Assembly (NCBI GenBank): GCA_027026255.1
Contig: JALVOT010000017.1
Span: 79,462-143,461 of the forward strand
From: Caldifarciminota bacterium
GTDB lineage: Bacteria; Hydrothermota; Tepidihabitantia; SM23-42
Length of the DNA: 64,000 bases
Direction of reading: 5' to 3'
Shown here: positions 54,726-63,674 of the stretch, in pieces
Numbering within the stretch: the first letter of the stretch is position 1
Layout of the letters: each line of letters starts with the position of its first letter
Notes under the pieces: generated by a model
The model's database searches: none
The model's input: only the letters and a program-made list of their open reading frames with translations
Told to the model about the DNA's origin: nothing
Position numbers and translations under genes: made by a program

Positions 54726-55816
54726 AAAAAAAATTAAAACTCTTTTATACAATTTTTGTTATCGTCCTTTTATTAAATTGTATAACCTATGTAAAAAGAG
54801 AAAAGAAACCGACGCTGCTCAGGGTAGCGATTGTCTGTGATACGCAGTGTATCCGCATCAGGAAAGCATCAGCACCCGAACCTGAATCAATTCTTGCAAC
54901 CGACGGATTCCCAAGGTATTATCGCGGTGGCGTCTATGTAAACGGCAGAAAATACCGTGGTCTTGTAGTTCTAAAAAAGATTGGTGGCAAGCTCTGGGCA
55001 ATAAATGTCCTTGATATCGAGGACTATCTCAAAGGGGTTGTGCCTGAAGAGATCGGCAAAATCTCTCCAAATTTGATGGCTGCAGCCCGGGCCCAGGCGG
55101 TAGCTGCACGCACTTATGCCTATGCCCATTTAAATAAATATCAGGAACTCGGATTTGACCTCTATGCCACAGTCCAGGACCAGGTGTATCTGGGTGAAAA
55201 CAGTGAGGATAGTTTAATAAACATTGCAATTGACCAGACCAGGGGTGAAATTCTCTGCTACCATAACAAACCAATCGAGGCGAAATATCATTCCACCTGT
55301 GGAGGAAGAACCGCTGATTTTAATGATGCCTGGCCCGGCACTGCCCCTCCATATTTAAGAAGTGTCAAATGTCCTTATTGTCGTAAAAGCCCTCATTTTC
55401 ACTGGCGACGGGTTTATAATAAAAGAAATTTCTTTGTGCAGTTGAGAGAGAGAATAAAAAACCTGGGTATTAAGGTACCAAAAAATCAGTCGATAAGAGA
55501 CTTAAGAATCATCAGAAACCCGAGGAGCGGTCGGATAAGAAGGTTCGTGCTCACAACGCAGACAAAATATTATATAATCCCGGGATATGAAATACGCGGA
55601 CTCTTAGGTGGTAAACAGGACCCGGGGGGATTACTTCCTTCAAGTTATATATACTTCAAGAGCAAGGATGAAAATTTGATTATTGACGGCTGGGGTTACG
55701 GTCATGGGGTTGGTATGTGCCAGTATGGTGCCCGGGAGATGGCAAGAAGGGGTAAAAATTATCGCGAGATATTACATCACTACTATCCCGGTACTAAGAT
55801 TGTGCGTATTTATTAA
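54722..55816 (+). CDS. SpoIID/LytB-domain lipoprotein
   Basis: 364 aa with lipobox LLNC (Cys20). SpoIID domain: VLDIEDYLKGVVPEEIG, AQAVAARTYAYAHL, STCGGRTADFNDAW, GWGYGHGVGMCQYGAREMARRG. Lytic transglycosylase acting on stem-less glycan strands; in Gram-negatives a cell-wall remodelling enzyme, not sporulation. Last gene of the holB unit. Confidence 0.88.
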   Translation: MKKKLKLFYTIFVIVLLLNCITYVKREKKPTLLRVAIVCDTQCIRIRKASAPEPESILATDGFPRYYRGGVYVNGRKYRGLVVLKKIGGKLWAINVLDIEDYLKGVVPEEIGKISPNLMAAARAQAVAARTYAYAHLNKYQELGFDLYATVQDQVYLGENSEDSLINIAIDQTRGEILCYHNKPIEAKYHSTCGGRTADFNDAWPGTAPPYLRSVKCPYCRKSPHFHWRRVYNKRNFFVQLRERIKNLGIKVPKNQSIRDLRIIRNPRSGRIRRFVLTTQTKYYIIPGYEIRGLLGGKQDPGGLLPSSYIYFKSKDENLIIDGWGYGHGVGMCQYGAREMARRGKNYREILHHYYPGTKIVRIY

Positions 55817-55944
55817 AAAACATAGAGATAAGCAAAACAACGATTCCTTTCGGGCCATTCTGAGTCCGCTAAGCCCTTATCGGGAACGATAAATATCAAA
55901 TATGAAGATATAAGAAGTAAGGACTCAGCACAATTATGTAATAC

Positions 55945-55973
55945 TTGACACAACAAGAAATTATGGACATAAT
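55945..55973 (+). promoter_or_regulatory. Candidate promoter upstream of 56384
   Basis: TTGACA (55945-55950), 17-base spacer, CATAAT (55968-55973). The leader would be about 400 bases, through the decayed duplicate. Confidence 0.5.
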
Positions 55974-56213
55974 ATTATGTTGCTCTATGGTTCTTTGAAA
56001 AAAATGGTCTGTTCCTGTTTTGGTGCATCAAGGCTTTAAATCCTGGATGCTTTTCAGGAACCTGGTTTTAAAAAAATCTTAATAATAGGTTCTGACCCGC
56101 CTGGTGCAGGCAGGTGCAAATCAGAACTATCTGGGGTGCTATTAAAAAATAAATTCTACAATCCTTTTAGTTTTCAGGATTGTAGGGGGAGAATGTGTCT
56201 TGATACGACATAG

Positions 56214-56285
56214 GATGCAGTGGATAAAATAATAATAGAAGAAATAAAAAAAGAGAAAGGCAGGATAAACTTTTTTCGTCCTGAT
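56214..56285 (+). pseudogene. Decayed partial copy of the 56384 gene
   Basis: About 70 bases match 57104-57170, including the stretch encoding HAVDKIIEE-like residues and NFFRPD, with a 3-base insertion and point changes. No open start; a remnant of an earlier tandem paralogue. Confidence 0.6.
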
Positions 56286-56383
56286 TTTGTCATCTATAAT
56301 TCTGCTTATTCTGGTAATTACTTTCATTCTTGCCAAAAAGAGAATTTAGTAAAAATGTTTGTAAAATCACACAGGGAGGAACA

Positions 56384-57613
56384 ATGATTAAAAAGATTGC
56401 ATTTTTGTTAATAATAATAACTGGACTATTAAGTGGCCAGAGGGGTGAACCGGATGCTTTTATAATGATACCCGGGTCAAGCGGAAAACTTATGTGGAAG
56501 CCTAACGAGCCCAACGAGAATGAAATTGTGAGCATTACTTTTGAAGTTACATCGAGTATTAATACTTCGGATCTTAAAGTTTCTTTTAGAGCAGGCAATA
56601 AGAACACAATGATTATTGGTCAATCCAGTTACATTGGTTCAATAAAAGAAGGCGAGACGAAACGATTTACTACATCCGCAAGATTCATTCGTCCTGTTGG
56701 TCAAATAGAAGCATATGCTTATGTTCGTAGTTCGGGACGTTGTTTAGCGATTGCTGGGTTTTCTCTTTATTTTGATACTTTAACCAATACTTTTGTTTCA
56801 TATAAAGAATATTGGTCTCGCCGTCCAAGACCGCCCTTGCCGCCTGAATATACCTACGATGTTGTTGCCGGTATGCACACTGGCGATGTGCTACCTGAAA
56901 GAGAGGCAAAGAAACTGAGGGTACAAATGGATTCACTCAAGCAGTTAGATTCTACACTCACTGATGAAGAGGCATTGCAGATGTTACATGATATTGGTGA
57001 GCCAATGGTAGTTAGATATGGCATTCATAGAAAAGAAGAGGCGATACCGATATTAATCAAAGCCAGAAAACTAATGAGAGAGCAAAATCTTTCTAAATGG
57101 CACGCAGTGGATAAAATAATAGAAGAAATGAAAAAAGAGAGAGGCAAACTCAACTTTTTTCGTCCTGATAGGAGTGATGATACTGGTTATAATATTACTT
57201 CTGATTCTGCTTTGAAGCAAAGGGTTGATATTACGGTAACCGGAACAATCAAGTATAAAAAGCATCTTATTGATAAAGACATAGGTCTGGATACTACTAC
57301 TGTTGATATGCCTTTGAGATATGTAAAAGTATACTTTAGGGGTTATTATAAGGGTGAGAGGGCGCAGTATTATGGCCCCTGTCTTACTGATAACAACGGA
57401 CATTTTAGTTATACGATTGGTGGTGTTTCAACACCTTTTTATTGTATGCCTTTAGTATTTCTGCGTGGTCCCAGTGTTCCTTCTGGTCCAAGTGGATTTA
57501 ATCGAGTAAAAGCAATCTCTGATACAATAAAGTTTACCTGGATACCTTCTCCTGAAGACTCTCAGACCTGGCGGTATATGCCGACCTGGGTTAAATCTTC
57601 GTATGTAAGTTAA
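56384..57613 (+). CDS. Secreted hypothetical protein, 409 aa
   Basis: ATG 56384 after GGGAGG is chosen because a signal peptide follows directly (MIKKIAFLLIIITGLLSG); an in-frame ATG 54 bases upstream has none. Beta-rich N-terminal half (residues 20-160), central charged helical segment (185-260), then beta-rich C-terminal part. Not recognised. It lacks the FlgD-like tail of other secreted proteins here and may be C-terminally shortened, as its end runs into ordinary spacer. Confidence 0.65.
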   Translation: MIKKIAFLLIIITGLLSGQRGEPDAFIMIPGSSGKLMWKPNEPNENEIVSITFEVTSSINTSDLKVSFRAGNKNTMIIGQSSYIGSIKEGETKRFTTSARFIRPVGQIEAYAYVRSSGRCLAIAGFSLYFDTLTNTFVSYKEYWSRRPRPPLPPEYTYDVVAGMHTGDVLPEREAKKLRVQMDSLKQLDSTLTDEEALQMLHDIGEPMVVRYGIHRKEEAIPILIKARKLMREQNLSKWHAVDKIIEEMKKERGKLNFFRPDRSDDTGYNITSDSALKQRVDITVTGTIKYKKHLIDKDIGLDTTTVDMPLRYVKVYFRGYYKGERAQYYGPCLTDNNGHFSYTIGGVSTPFYCMPLVFLRGPSVPSGPSGFNRVKAISDTIKFTWIPSPEDSQTWRYMPTWVKSSYVS

Positions 57614-57623
57614 AAACGGGGAA

Positions 57624-57646
57624 TTTTCCACTTCGTAAGTGGAAAA
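57624..57646 (+). terminator. Hairpin after the 56384 gene
   Basis: TTTTCCACTT / AAGTGGAAAA, 10-bp stem and 3-base loop, 11 bases past the stop. Near-identical to the hairpin at 21745. A second stem, GAGTCAGC/GCTGACTC, lies at 57704-57728. Confidence 0.6.
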
Positions 57647-57785
57647 AAGGGCAGGTACATAAATTCAACCTGGGAGTCGATTTTTAGAGATGTGGGCGAT
57701 ATAGAGTCAGCGCTTCACAGGCTGACTCCGTTTATATTCGAACTATTGCATTTTACTAAAAAAGGATTATAATAAGTCATCTTCA

Positions 57786-57941
57786 CTAATCATAAATCCA
57801 CAGGCCTTCTCTGGTTTTAGAAAGTCTTATCAACTCTTTAATATATCCAGGAAGGCCTATTATTTCAAGCATTTTTCTTAAATCCCTTTTATATCTAAAC
57901 TGGTAACGATGTCTGTTAACGTTTGCACCTGGCCATTGACA
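57786..57941 (-). pseudogene. Unidentified minus-strand coding remnant
   Basis: About 50 open codons ending in TAG at 57786 read RHRYQFRYKRDLRKML, then IIGLPGYIKELIRLS and a short tail. It has no ribosome binding site or start, and is overlapped at its 5' side by the rnpB promoter, so it is either a remnant or chance. Family not recognised. Confidence 0.3.
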
Positions 57942-57964
57942 TTAAAATGATTTTAAGTTATAAT
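57936..57964 (+). promoter_or_regulatory. Promoter of rnpB
   Basis: TTGACA (57936-57941), 17-base spacer, TATAAT (57959-57964). Confidence 0.85.
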
Positions 57965-57968
57965 AAAT

Positions 57969-58335
57969 TGTGGGGTGGTCGGATAGCCGCTCTATATGAG
58001 AGGAAAGTCCGGGCTTCATAGGGCAGGATGCTTCCTAACTGGAAGGTTCTGAAAGGAACGGAAAGTGCCACAGAAAATATACCGTCCCGTCCTATGCTTA
58101 ATAGAACGGGATAAGGGTGAAAAGGTGAGGTAAGAGCTCACCGCTTTCGTGGTGACACGAAAGGCAGGGTAAACCCCATCCGAAGCAAGACCAAGTAGCC
58201 CCGTATGAAGTGGCCCGCTTTATTTCCGACTCAACCGGAAACGGGGTGGGTAGGTCGCAAAGAGCACAGCAGTGATGTTGTGCCAAGATAAATGGCTGTC
58301 TAATACAGAACCCGGCTTATAGATCACCCCACAAT
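57969..58335 (+). ncRNA. rnpB: RNase P RNA
   Basis: Type A bacterial RNase P RNA of about 365 nt. Conserved elements: GAGGAAAGTCCGGGCT near the 5' end, ACAGAAAATATACCG (CR-II/III region), GGTAAACCCCATCCG, and the 3' pseudo-symmetric ACAGAACCCGGCTTATAGA. P1 is formed by TTGTGGGGTG at the start and CACCCCACAA at the end. It makes the mature 5' ends of tRNAs. Own promoter; recJ follows 20 bases on. Confidence 0.97.
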
Positions 58336-58354
58336 CTTAAGAAAGGAGAAAAAT

Positions 58355-60046
58355 TTGAGCGCCTGGCAGCTAAGAGGAGAAATTGAAAAACAGGGTTCCA
58401 TTATAATCAGAAATAAAACGATTCCTGAAACTATTGTTCGAATTCTTGCCAATCGTGGTATAGATTCACCCCAAAAGATTGAACAATTCTTTGCCCCTTC
58501 CCTGAATGACCTGCACAACCCATTCCTCCTCAATGATATGAAAACAGCGATTGAACGAATAATTAAGGCAATACAGAATAAAGAATGTATCCTCATCCAC
58601 GGTGATTACGATACCGATGGAATTACAGGTGCTGCATTACTCATTAGAAATCTCCAGCAATTTGGTCTTAAGGTTGTCTACCACCTTCCCAACCGTATGA
58701 CCGAAGGTTATGGGCTTTCCCGGCACGGTATAAAGAAAGCAATACAGGAAGAGTGCTCTCTGATCATCGCAGTTGATTGTGGCATAAGTGCTGTGGAACA
58801 AATCGCCTATGCCCGACAAAATAATATTGATGTTATCATCTGTGACCACCACAAGCCAAAGGGCAACCTGCCGCCTGCCAATGCCATAATAAATCCCCGT
58901 CTCTCAGAAAATTATCCATTCAAGGAACTGGCGGGAGTTGGTGTTGCATATAAATTGCTTATCGGATTATACCAGACCCTGAAACGACCACTTGCTTCGC
59001 TTTATAAAGACCTCGACTTTGTTGCCTTAGGCACGGTGGTTGATGTTGTTCCCCTGATTGATGAAAATCGGATTATGGTAAAATATGGCCTTGAAGTAAT
59101 GTCAAAAAGTCAGAAACCAGGATTTCGCGCCCTGCTCCAGGAGGCGGGTTTAACAAAAAATATCTTAACCTCCTACCATTTAGGTTTTATTATTGGTCCA
59201 AGAATAAATGCCTGCGGTCGACTCTATAATGCGGAAAATGCACTCAAACTCTTTCTTACCGATGACCCGCTTGAGGCGTTAAAAATTGCCCGGCGTCTAT
59301 CTGAAGATAATCTTACCCGGCAGAATATCGAAAAATCAATATATGAACAGGCAAAAGCAATGATTGACCATTTAGAACCTGAAACAAGGGTAATTGTGCT
59401 CAGCCAGGCCGACTGGCATGAAGGGGTTGTCGGCATCGTTGCCTCTAAGTTGAGCGAAGAATATTATCTACCCACAATTATACTATCTGTCAAAGAGACT
59501 ACTGCCAAGGGTTCGGCACGCTCGATTCCGGGTTTTGATATTACTGAGGCAATTAGTGCCTGCCAGGATTTACTCATCAAATATGGCGGCCACACCCAGG
59601 CTGCCGGCATAGAGTTAAAAAGAGAAAATATTGCAGAATTCACCCGAAGAATAAACCATTATGCCCAGGGGATTGATAAAAAAATCTTTCAGCGCACAAA
59701 ACTTTATGATATGAAACTTGACCTTGAGGAAATCAATGATGACCTTGTATTTTTCCTGAAATACTTTGAACCGACCGGACTGGGAAACCCCCAGCCTCTA
59801 TTTTTCGGTGAAAATTTTGAGGTTGTTGGTATACCACGGATTGTCGGTCAGAACCACTTAAAATTTGCCGTCCGTAAGAACAACCATACCTTTCCGGCCC
59901 TGGCATATGACCGGGCTGAAGAAATCCTCAAGATTGAAGTGGGTAAGACAAAGATTAACTGCCTCTACACAATCAACGAAGATTCCTATACCGGTAAAAC
60001 AAAGATTACATTAAAAATTAAAGAAATGCAGGGAATAAGTGAATAA
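58355..60046 (+). CDS. recJ: Single-stranded-DNA exonuclease RecJ
   Basis: 563 aa, TTG start after AAAGGAG. DHH domain with HGDYDTDGITG, AVDCGISAVEQ and CDHHKPK, DHHA1 domain with GSARSIPGFDI and KYGGHTQAAG, then OB domain. 5'-3' exonuclease in recombination and repair. Its stop shares bases with the next start (TAATG). Confidence 0.95.
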   Translation: MSAWQLRGEIEKQGSIIIRNKTIPETIVRILANRGIDSPQKIEQFFAPSLNDLHNPFLLNDMKTAIERIIKAIQNKECILIHGDYDTDGITGAALLIRNLQQFGLKVVYHLPNRMTEGYGLSRHGIKKAIQEECSLIIAVDCGISAVEQIAYARQNNIDVIICDHHKPKGNLPPANAIINPRLSENYPFKELAGVGVAYKLLIGLYQTLKRPLASLYKDLDFVALGTVVDVVPLIDENRIMVKYGLEVMSKSQKPGFRALLQEAGLTKNILTSYHLGFIIGPRINACGRLYNAENALKLFLTDDPLEALKIARRLSEDNLTRQNIEKSIYEQAKAMIDHLEPETRVIVLSQADWHEGVVGIVASKLSEEYYLPTIILSVKETTAKGSARSIPGFDITEAISACQDLLIKYGGHTQAAGIELKRENIAEFTRRINHYAQGIDKKIFQRTKLYDMKLDLEEINDDLVFFLKYFEPTGLGNPQPLFFGENFEVVGIPRIVGQNHLKFAVRKNNHTFPALAYDRAEEILKIEVGKTKINCLYTINEDSYTGKTKITLKIKEMQGISE

Positions 60047-60666
60047 TGTGGAAATTAATTCAATATAAAGATGTAAAATATTTTCAGTTGTGCTGGGCGA
60101 ACTATCTGATGGTCTACACGACAATTTATGGTGGAATAAAAGTATTAAAAAAATTTAATCCACTCTTTTTAAAACAGATTCATTCCTCGTGCATCATAAA
60201 CCCTGAAATTGAGGATGAACGCTTCGGTGACGGTCTAATCGCCCGGCATCAGAATATCACCCTTGGTATTCGGGTCGCAGATTGTTTACCCGTATACCTC
60301 TTTAACCAGGAAAAATTTTCTATCATCCATTGTGGATGGCGCGGCATATTAAAAGGTATCGCTAAAAAGGCAAAAGAACTGCTCGGTGAATACAATTATG
60401 TGCTCGGTGCATCAATTGATACCTGCTGCTATGAAGTGAAAGAAGATGTGGCTCTGCCCTTCAAAGAAAAATATGCATCTGCAATAATAGAAAAGGATGG
60501 CCATTACTTCCTCGATTTGAAGACCGCGGTAATTGTTGACCTTGGTATAGAAAATCTGCTTGCCACTCTCGATTATTGCACCGGATGCCATCCGGAATAC
60601 TTCTATTCTCATCGCCGGGGTGATCGCCAGAGAAACTATGCCCTGATAAAGAGAATTGACAATTGA
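60046..60666 (+). CDS. pgeF: Peptidoglycan editing factor (laccase-domain protein)
   Basis: 206 aa, YfiH/DUF152 family. Copper/zinc site residues in KQIHSS, RVADCLPVYL, IHCGWRG and the DTCCYEV segment. Clears misincorporated amino acids from UDP-MurNAc-peptides. Coupled to recJ and the following peptidase. Confidence 0.88.
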   Translation: MWKLIQYKDVKYFQLCWANYLMVYTTIYGGIKVLKKFNPLFLKQIHSSCIINPEIEDERFGDGLIARHQNITLGIRVADCLPVYLFNQEKFSIIHCGWRGILKGIAKKAKELLGEYNYVLGASIDTCCYEVKEDVALPFKEKYASAIIEKDGHYFLDLKTAVIVDLGIENLLATLDYCTGCHPEYFYSHRRGDRQRNYALIKRIDN

Positions 60667-62753
60667 CTCCACCAGATTTTTCATTAAAATATTTCGTGCT
60701 CAGAATATTAATCTTTCTCCTGCCCGTTACAATCTTTGCCCGGGAATGGACAGTTATGGTCTATATGGCTGCAGACAACGGTCTCGCAGCAATGGCGGAT
60801 TCTGATCTTATAGAAATGGAGGCGGTTGGAGCAAATCCTGACCTTGCTGTGCTGGTTCAAATTGATAGGCCCAATATTGGTGCCCGAAGGTTATCGATAA
60901 AAAAAGGTTCTTCCGAGACCCTCCAGGAACTGGGAATTATAGATATGTGTTCCTGGGAAACCCTGGCCGACTTTCTCTACTGGGGTATAAACAATTTTCC
61001 GGCCCGAAGATACCTGGTGGTGTTATGGGACCATGGAACCGGCTGGACCGAAATGAAACATTCATTTGGAAGTGACTGGTCAAGCGGAAATGAGATGGGT
61101 ATTGCCAATGGCGAATTTAAAAAGGCAATCAGTAATCTATATGCATATACCCATAAAGAGATCGATATACTCGCATTTGATGCCTGTCTGATGCAGGAAA
61201 TTGAGGTCGCTTATGAGATTAAAGACTATGCCAAACTCTTCCTTGCCAGCCAAACCATTATGCCGATTCAGGGATTTCGTTATGATAAAATACTACAGGT
61301 GATAGAAAAAAAACCTGATATCGATGAGATTGAACTGGCGAAAAAAATCATTGAAATCAATATTGAGAATTACCAAGGGGTCCAACCCCTGGCAATGTCG
61401 GCCATCAATCTGAAACAGCTGGAAGACTTTAAAAACAAATTTAACGAATTATTAACATTACTGTTTTCCGAAAATCAATTATCAGAAATAAAAAAAATCC
61501 GTAAAGAAGTTCAGACAATTCCCGGTTCCGGATATCAGCCCGATTCAACCGATGAAAATATCGACCTGGGTGATTTTATTGGCCGGATTGCAGAACTCAA
61601 GACAAACTTAAAAGTCAAGACCTTACTCGATGTCTACAACTATATGATAATCTCATCAGATTTTTGGGGAAATAATTTCTCTCACACAACCGGAATATCA
61701 ATCTGGTTTCCTTATGATTATCTGATATTCAAAAAAGGTTATACACGATATCGAAATCTTGATTGGGCAGCATCAAAATGGCTTAAATTCCTCAACTGGT
61801 TCTATGATAAAGATGACATAAGACCTTCTCCAGTAACCGTCAAAATTACAAAACCCGGCAATGGAAACAGTCTTGAACTCTTCTGGAATCCATCATTTGA
61901 CCTCGCCCCGGTAAACTACTATGTAGTTGAGGCGAACGATACCATAACCCTGTTTCAGGATGGGTGTGAAGATTTTAGAGCCTGGAATGTTTCCGGTTTT
62001 GTATTGAATTCAGAAAAAGTTCATACCGGTAATTACTCATTCTTCTCTACCAACTATGCCAATGCCGACTACTTTATTGAATCACATAATCCAATAAAGA
62101 TTGATGGGCTGGGTCTTTTGACACTTTATCTTAATTATAATACTGAAGAGATGACCGACTCATTGATTATCACCTACGGAAATTTTCAGGATGTCTTTTA
62201 TGGTTCCTCCAGCGGCTGGGTCAAAAGGCACACGCTCCTGCCTTCGGGAAATTTTCATCTACGGATTTCTTATCATTCCAATGAGAATATAAATTCTGGT
62301 GGATGCTATATAGACGACATAAAAGTGGAAAATCTATACAACGGCAGAATCATAAGTCCCGCGATAACCCGGAATCGATTCAACATATACAACAAATTGA
62401 AGGGACGATACCTATATGCAGTCTATCCGGTGGATTATTACAAAAACTCAGGGAACCTGAGTAATTTCGTCGAAACCATCATTAAAAATTATGCAGTTCC
62501 CTATTCAAACCCCAGCCCATTCCAGAAAGACTGCAACATCATCCTTGACTATCCTGATTCCTTAAATCCGACAGTTGAAATATTCTCCATTACAGGTCGA
62601 AGAGTAAGAAAATTCCTTCCCCGGGATATATCCACAAAGAAAATATACTGGGATGGAAAAGACCAAAACAACAAAACGGTCGGCGCCGGCATCTATTTTG
62701 TTCTACTCTATGACGGCACATTCAAAAAGGTCGGTAAGATTGCACACCAATGA
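60663..62753 (+). CDS. Secreted clostripain-like (C11) peptidase with FlgD-like C-terminal domain
   Basis: 696 aa, TTG start overlapping pgeF. Signal peptide to about residue 26, then C11 domain: TVMVYMAADNGL, LVVLWDHGTGW (catalytic His), ILAFDACLMQ (catalytic Cys), LASQTIMP. After residue 390 come a fibronectin-like segment, a beta-sandwich (about 430-560) and a FlgD-like tail (NPSPFQKD, VEIFSITGRRV, YWDGKDQNN, GIYFVLLYD). Same export-type tail as the 2316 and 4175 products, so a shared secretion route is likely. Confidence 0.85.
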   Translation: MTPPDFSLKYFVLRILIFLLPVTIFAREWTVMVYMAADNGLAAMADSDLIEMEAVGANPDLAVLVQIDRPNIGARRLSIKKGSSETLQELGIIDMCSWETLADFLYWGINNFPARRYLVVLWDHGTGWTEMKHSFGSDWSSGNEMGIANGEFKKAISNLYAYTHKEIDILAFDACLMQEIEVAYEIKDYAKLFLASQTIMPIQGFRYDKILQVIEKKPDIDEIELAKKIIEINIENYQGVQPLAMSAINLKQLEDFKNKFNELLTLLFSENQLSEIKKIRKEVQTIPGSGYQPDSTDENIDLGDFIGRIAELKTNLKVKTLLDVYNYMIISSDFWGNNFSHTTGISIWFPYDYLIFKKGYTRYRNLDWAASKWLKFLNWFYDKDDIRPSPVTVKITKPGNGNSLELFWNPSFDLAPVNYYVVEANDTITLFQDGCEDFRAWNVSGFVLNSEKVHTGNYSFFSTNYANADYFIESHNPIKIDGLGLLTLYLNYNTEEMTDSLIITYGNFQDVFYGSSSGWVKRHTLLPSGNFHLRISYHSNENINSGGCYIDDIKVENLYNGRIISPAITRNRFNIYNKLKGRYLYAVYPVDYYKNSGNLSNFVETIIKNYAVPYSNPSPFQKDCNIILDYPDSLNPTVEIFSITGRRVRKFLPRDISTKKIYWDGKDQNNKTVGAGIYFVLLYDGTFKKVGKIAHQ

Positions 62754-63634
62754 AGAATAAAAAACTGACAATAATCGCCCATGGGGGTGCAGGTGGAATA
62801 AACTATCCGGCTCGAAGAAAAAGCGGTTTAGTAAAGGCGGTGCACGCCGGATACGATATCCTGAAACAGGGAGGCTCCAGTCTTGATGCCGTCACAAAGG
62901 CGACCACAATCCTTGAGGATACAACGGTCTTCAATGCCGGAACCGGTTCATATCTTAATCTTCTCGGTATGGTTGAAATGGATGCATCCATTATGACCAG
63001 TGAACTGAAATTCGGTGCGGTTGCCGCAATTACTGAAGTAAAAAATCCTATTAAGGTCGCCCGGTTGGTAATGGAGCGGACTGACCACCTTTTACTCTGT
63101 GGCGAAGGGGCAAATAAATTTGCCCGGCTGATGGGGTTCGACTCTTATAATCCTGAAACCCGTGAAAAGAGACGGCTCTGGCAACGCAGACGCAAAAGGC
63201 TAAAAAACAGATACTTTCCAAAATTAGAAGAACTGGCAGGAATCTACGGCACCATTGGGGTAGTTGCAATTGATAAGAATGGTTTAATATCCGCGGCAAA
63301 CTCCACAGGTGGAATGAATATGAACCTGCCGGGAAGGGTTGGAGATACCCCAATCATCGGAGCCGGTATTTATGCGAATAAGAATGGTGCTGTAACCGCA
63401 ACCGGACATGGTGAGGAAATAATGAGAAATCTTCTCTGCTTCCGGGCAGTAAAATTGATGGCGCGCTACCCTGCATCCTTAGCCGGTAAAAAGGTTATTG
63501 AATATGCAACAAGGCAGGGCTGCCGCTGCGGCCTGATTGGTATCAACAAAACAGGTGCTGTCCTCTGTGTCAACAACACAAAGGCAATGTCCTGGTGTTA
63601 TATAAAGGACGGCCGCCTCTCTTCCTTCCCATAA
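62750..63634 (+). CDS. Isoaspartyl peptidase / L-asparaginase (Ntn hydrolase)
   Basis: 294 aa, start overlapping the upstream stop (ATGA). HGGAGGINYP, NAGTGSYLNLLGMVEMDASIM, and the autoprocessing site at IYG-T-IGVVAID, where Thr becomes the nucleophile; then GRVGDTPIIGAGIYA and ATGHGEEIMR. Cytoplasmic; degrades isoaspartyl dipeptides or asparagine. Confidence 0.9.
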   Translation: MKNKKLTIIAHGGAGGINYPARRKSGLVKAVHAGYDILKQGGSSLDAVTKATTILEDTTVFNAGTGSYLNLLGMVEMDASIMTSELKFGAVAAITEVKNPIKVARLVMERTDHLLLCGEGANKFARLMGFDSYNPETREKRRLWQRRRKRLKNRYFPKLEELAGIYGTIGVVAIDKNGLISAANSTGGMNMNLPGRVGDTPIIGAGIYANKNGAVTATGHGEEIMRNLLCFRAVKLMARYPASLAGKKVIEYATRQGCRCGLIGINKTGAVLCVNNTKAMSWCYIKDGRLSSFP

Positions 63635-63674
63635 TATAATCTAAAGTTTAAACAGATTTTTTGCTGTGGAATCT

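Larger units (their letters stand above)
55817..56383. other. Intergenic region with decayed duplication
   Basis: Contains the promoter at 55945, a CTACAATCC/GGATTGTAG stem (56156-56185) that on the minus strand precedes a T-rich tract, and at 56214-56285 a degraded copy of part of the downstream gene. Confidence 0.5.
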
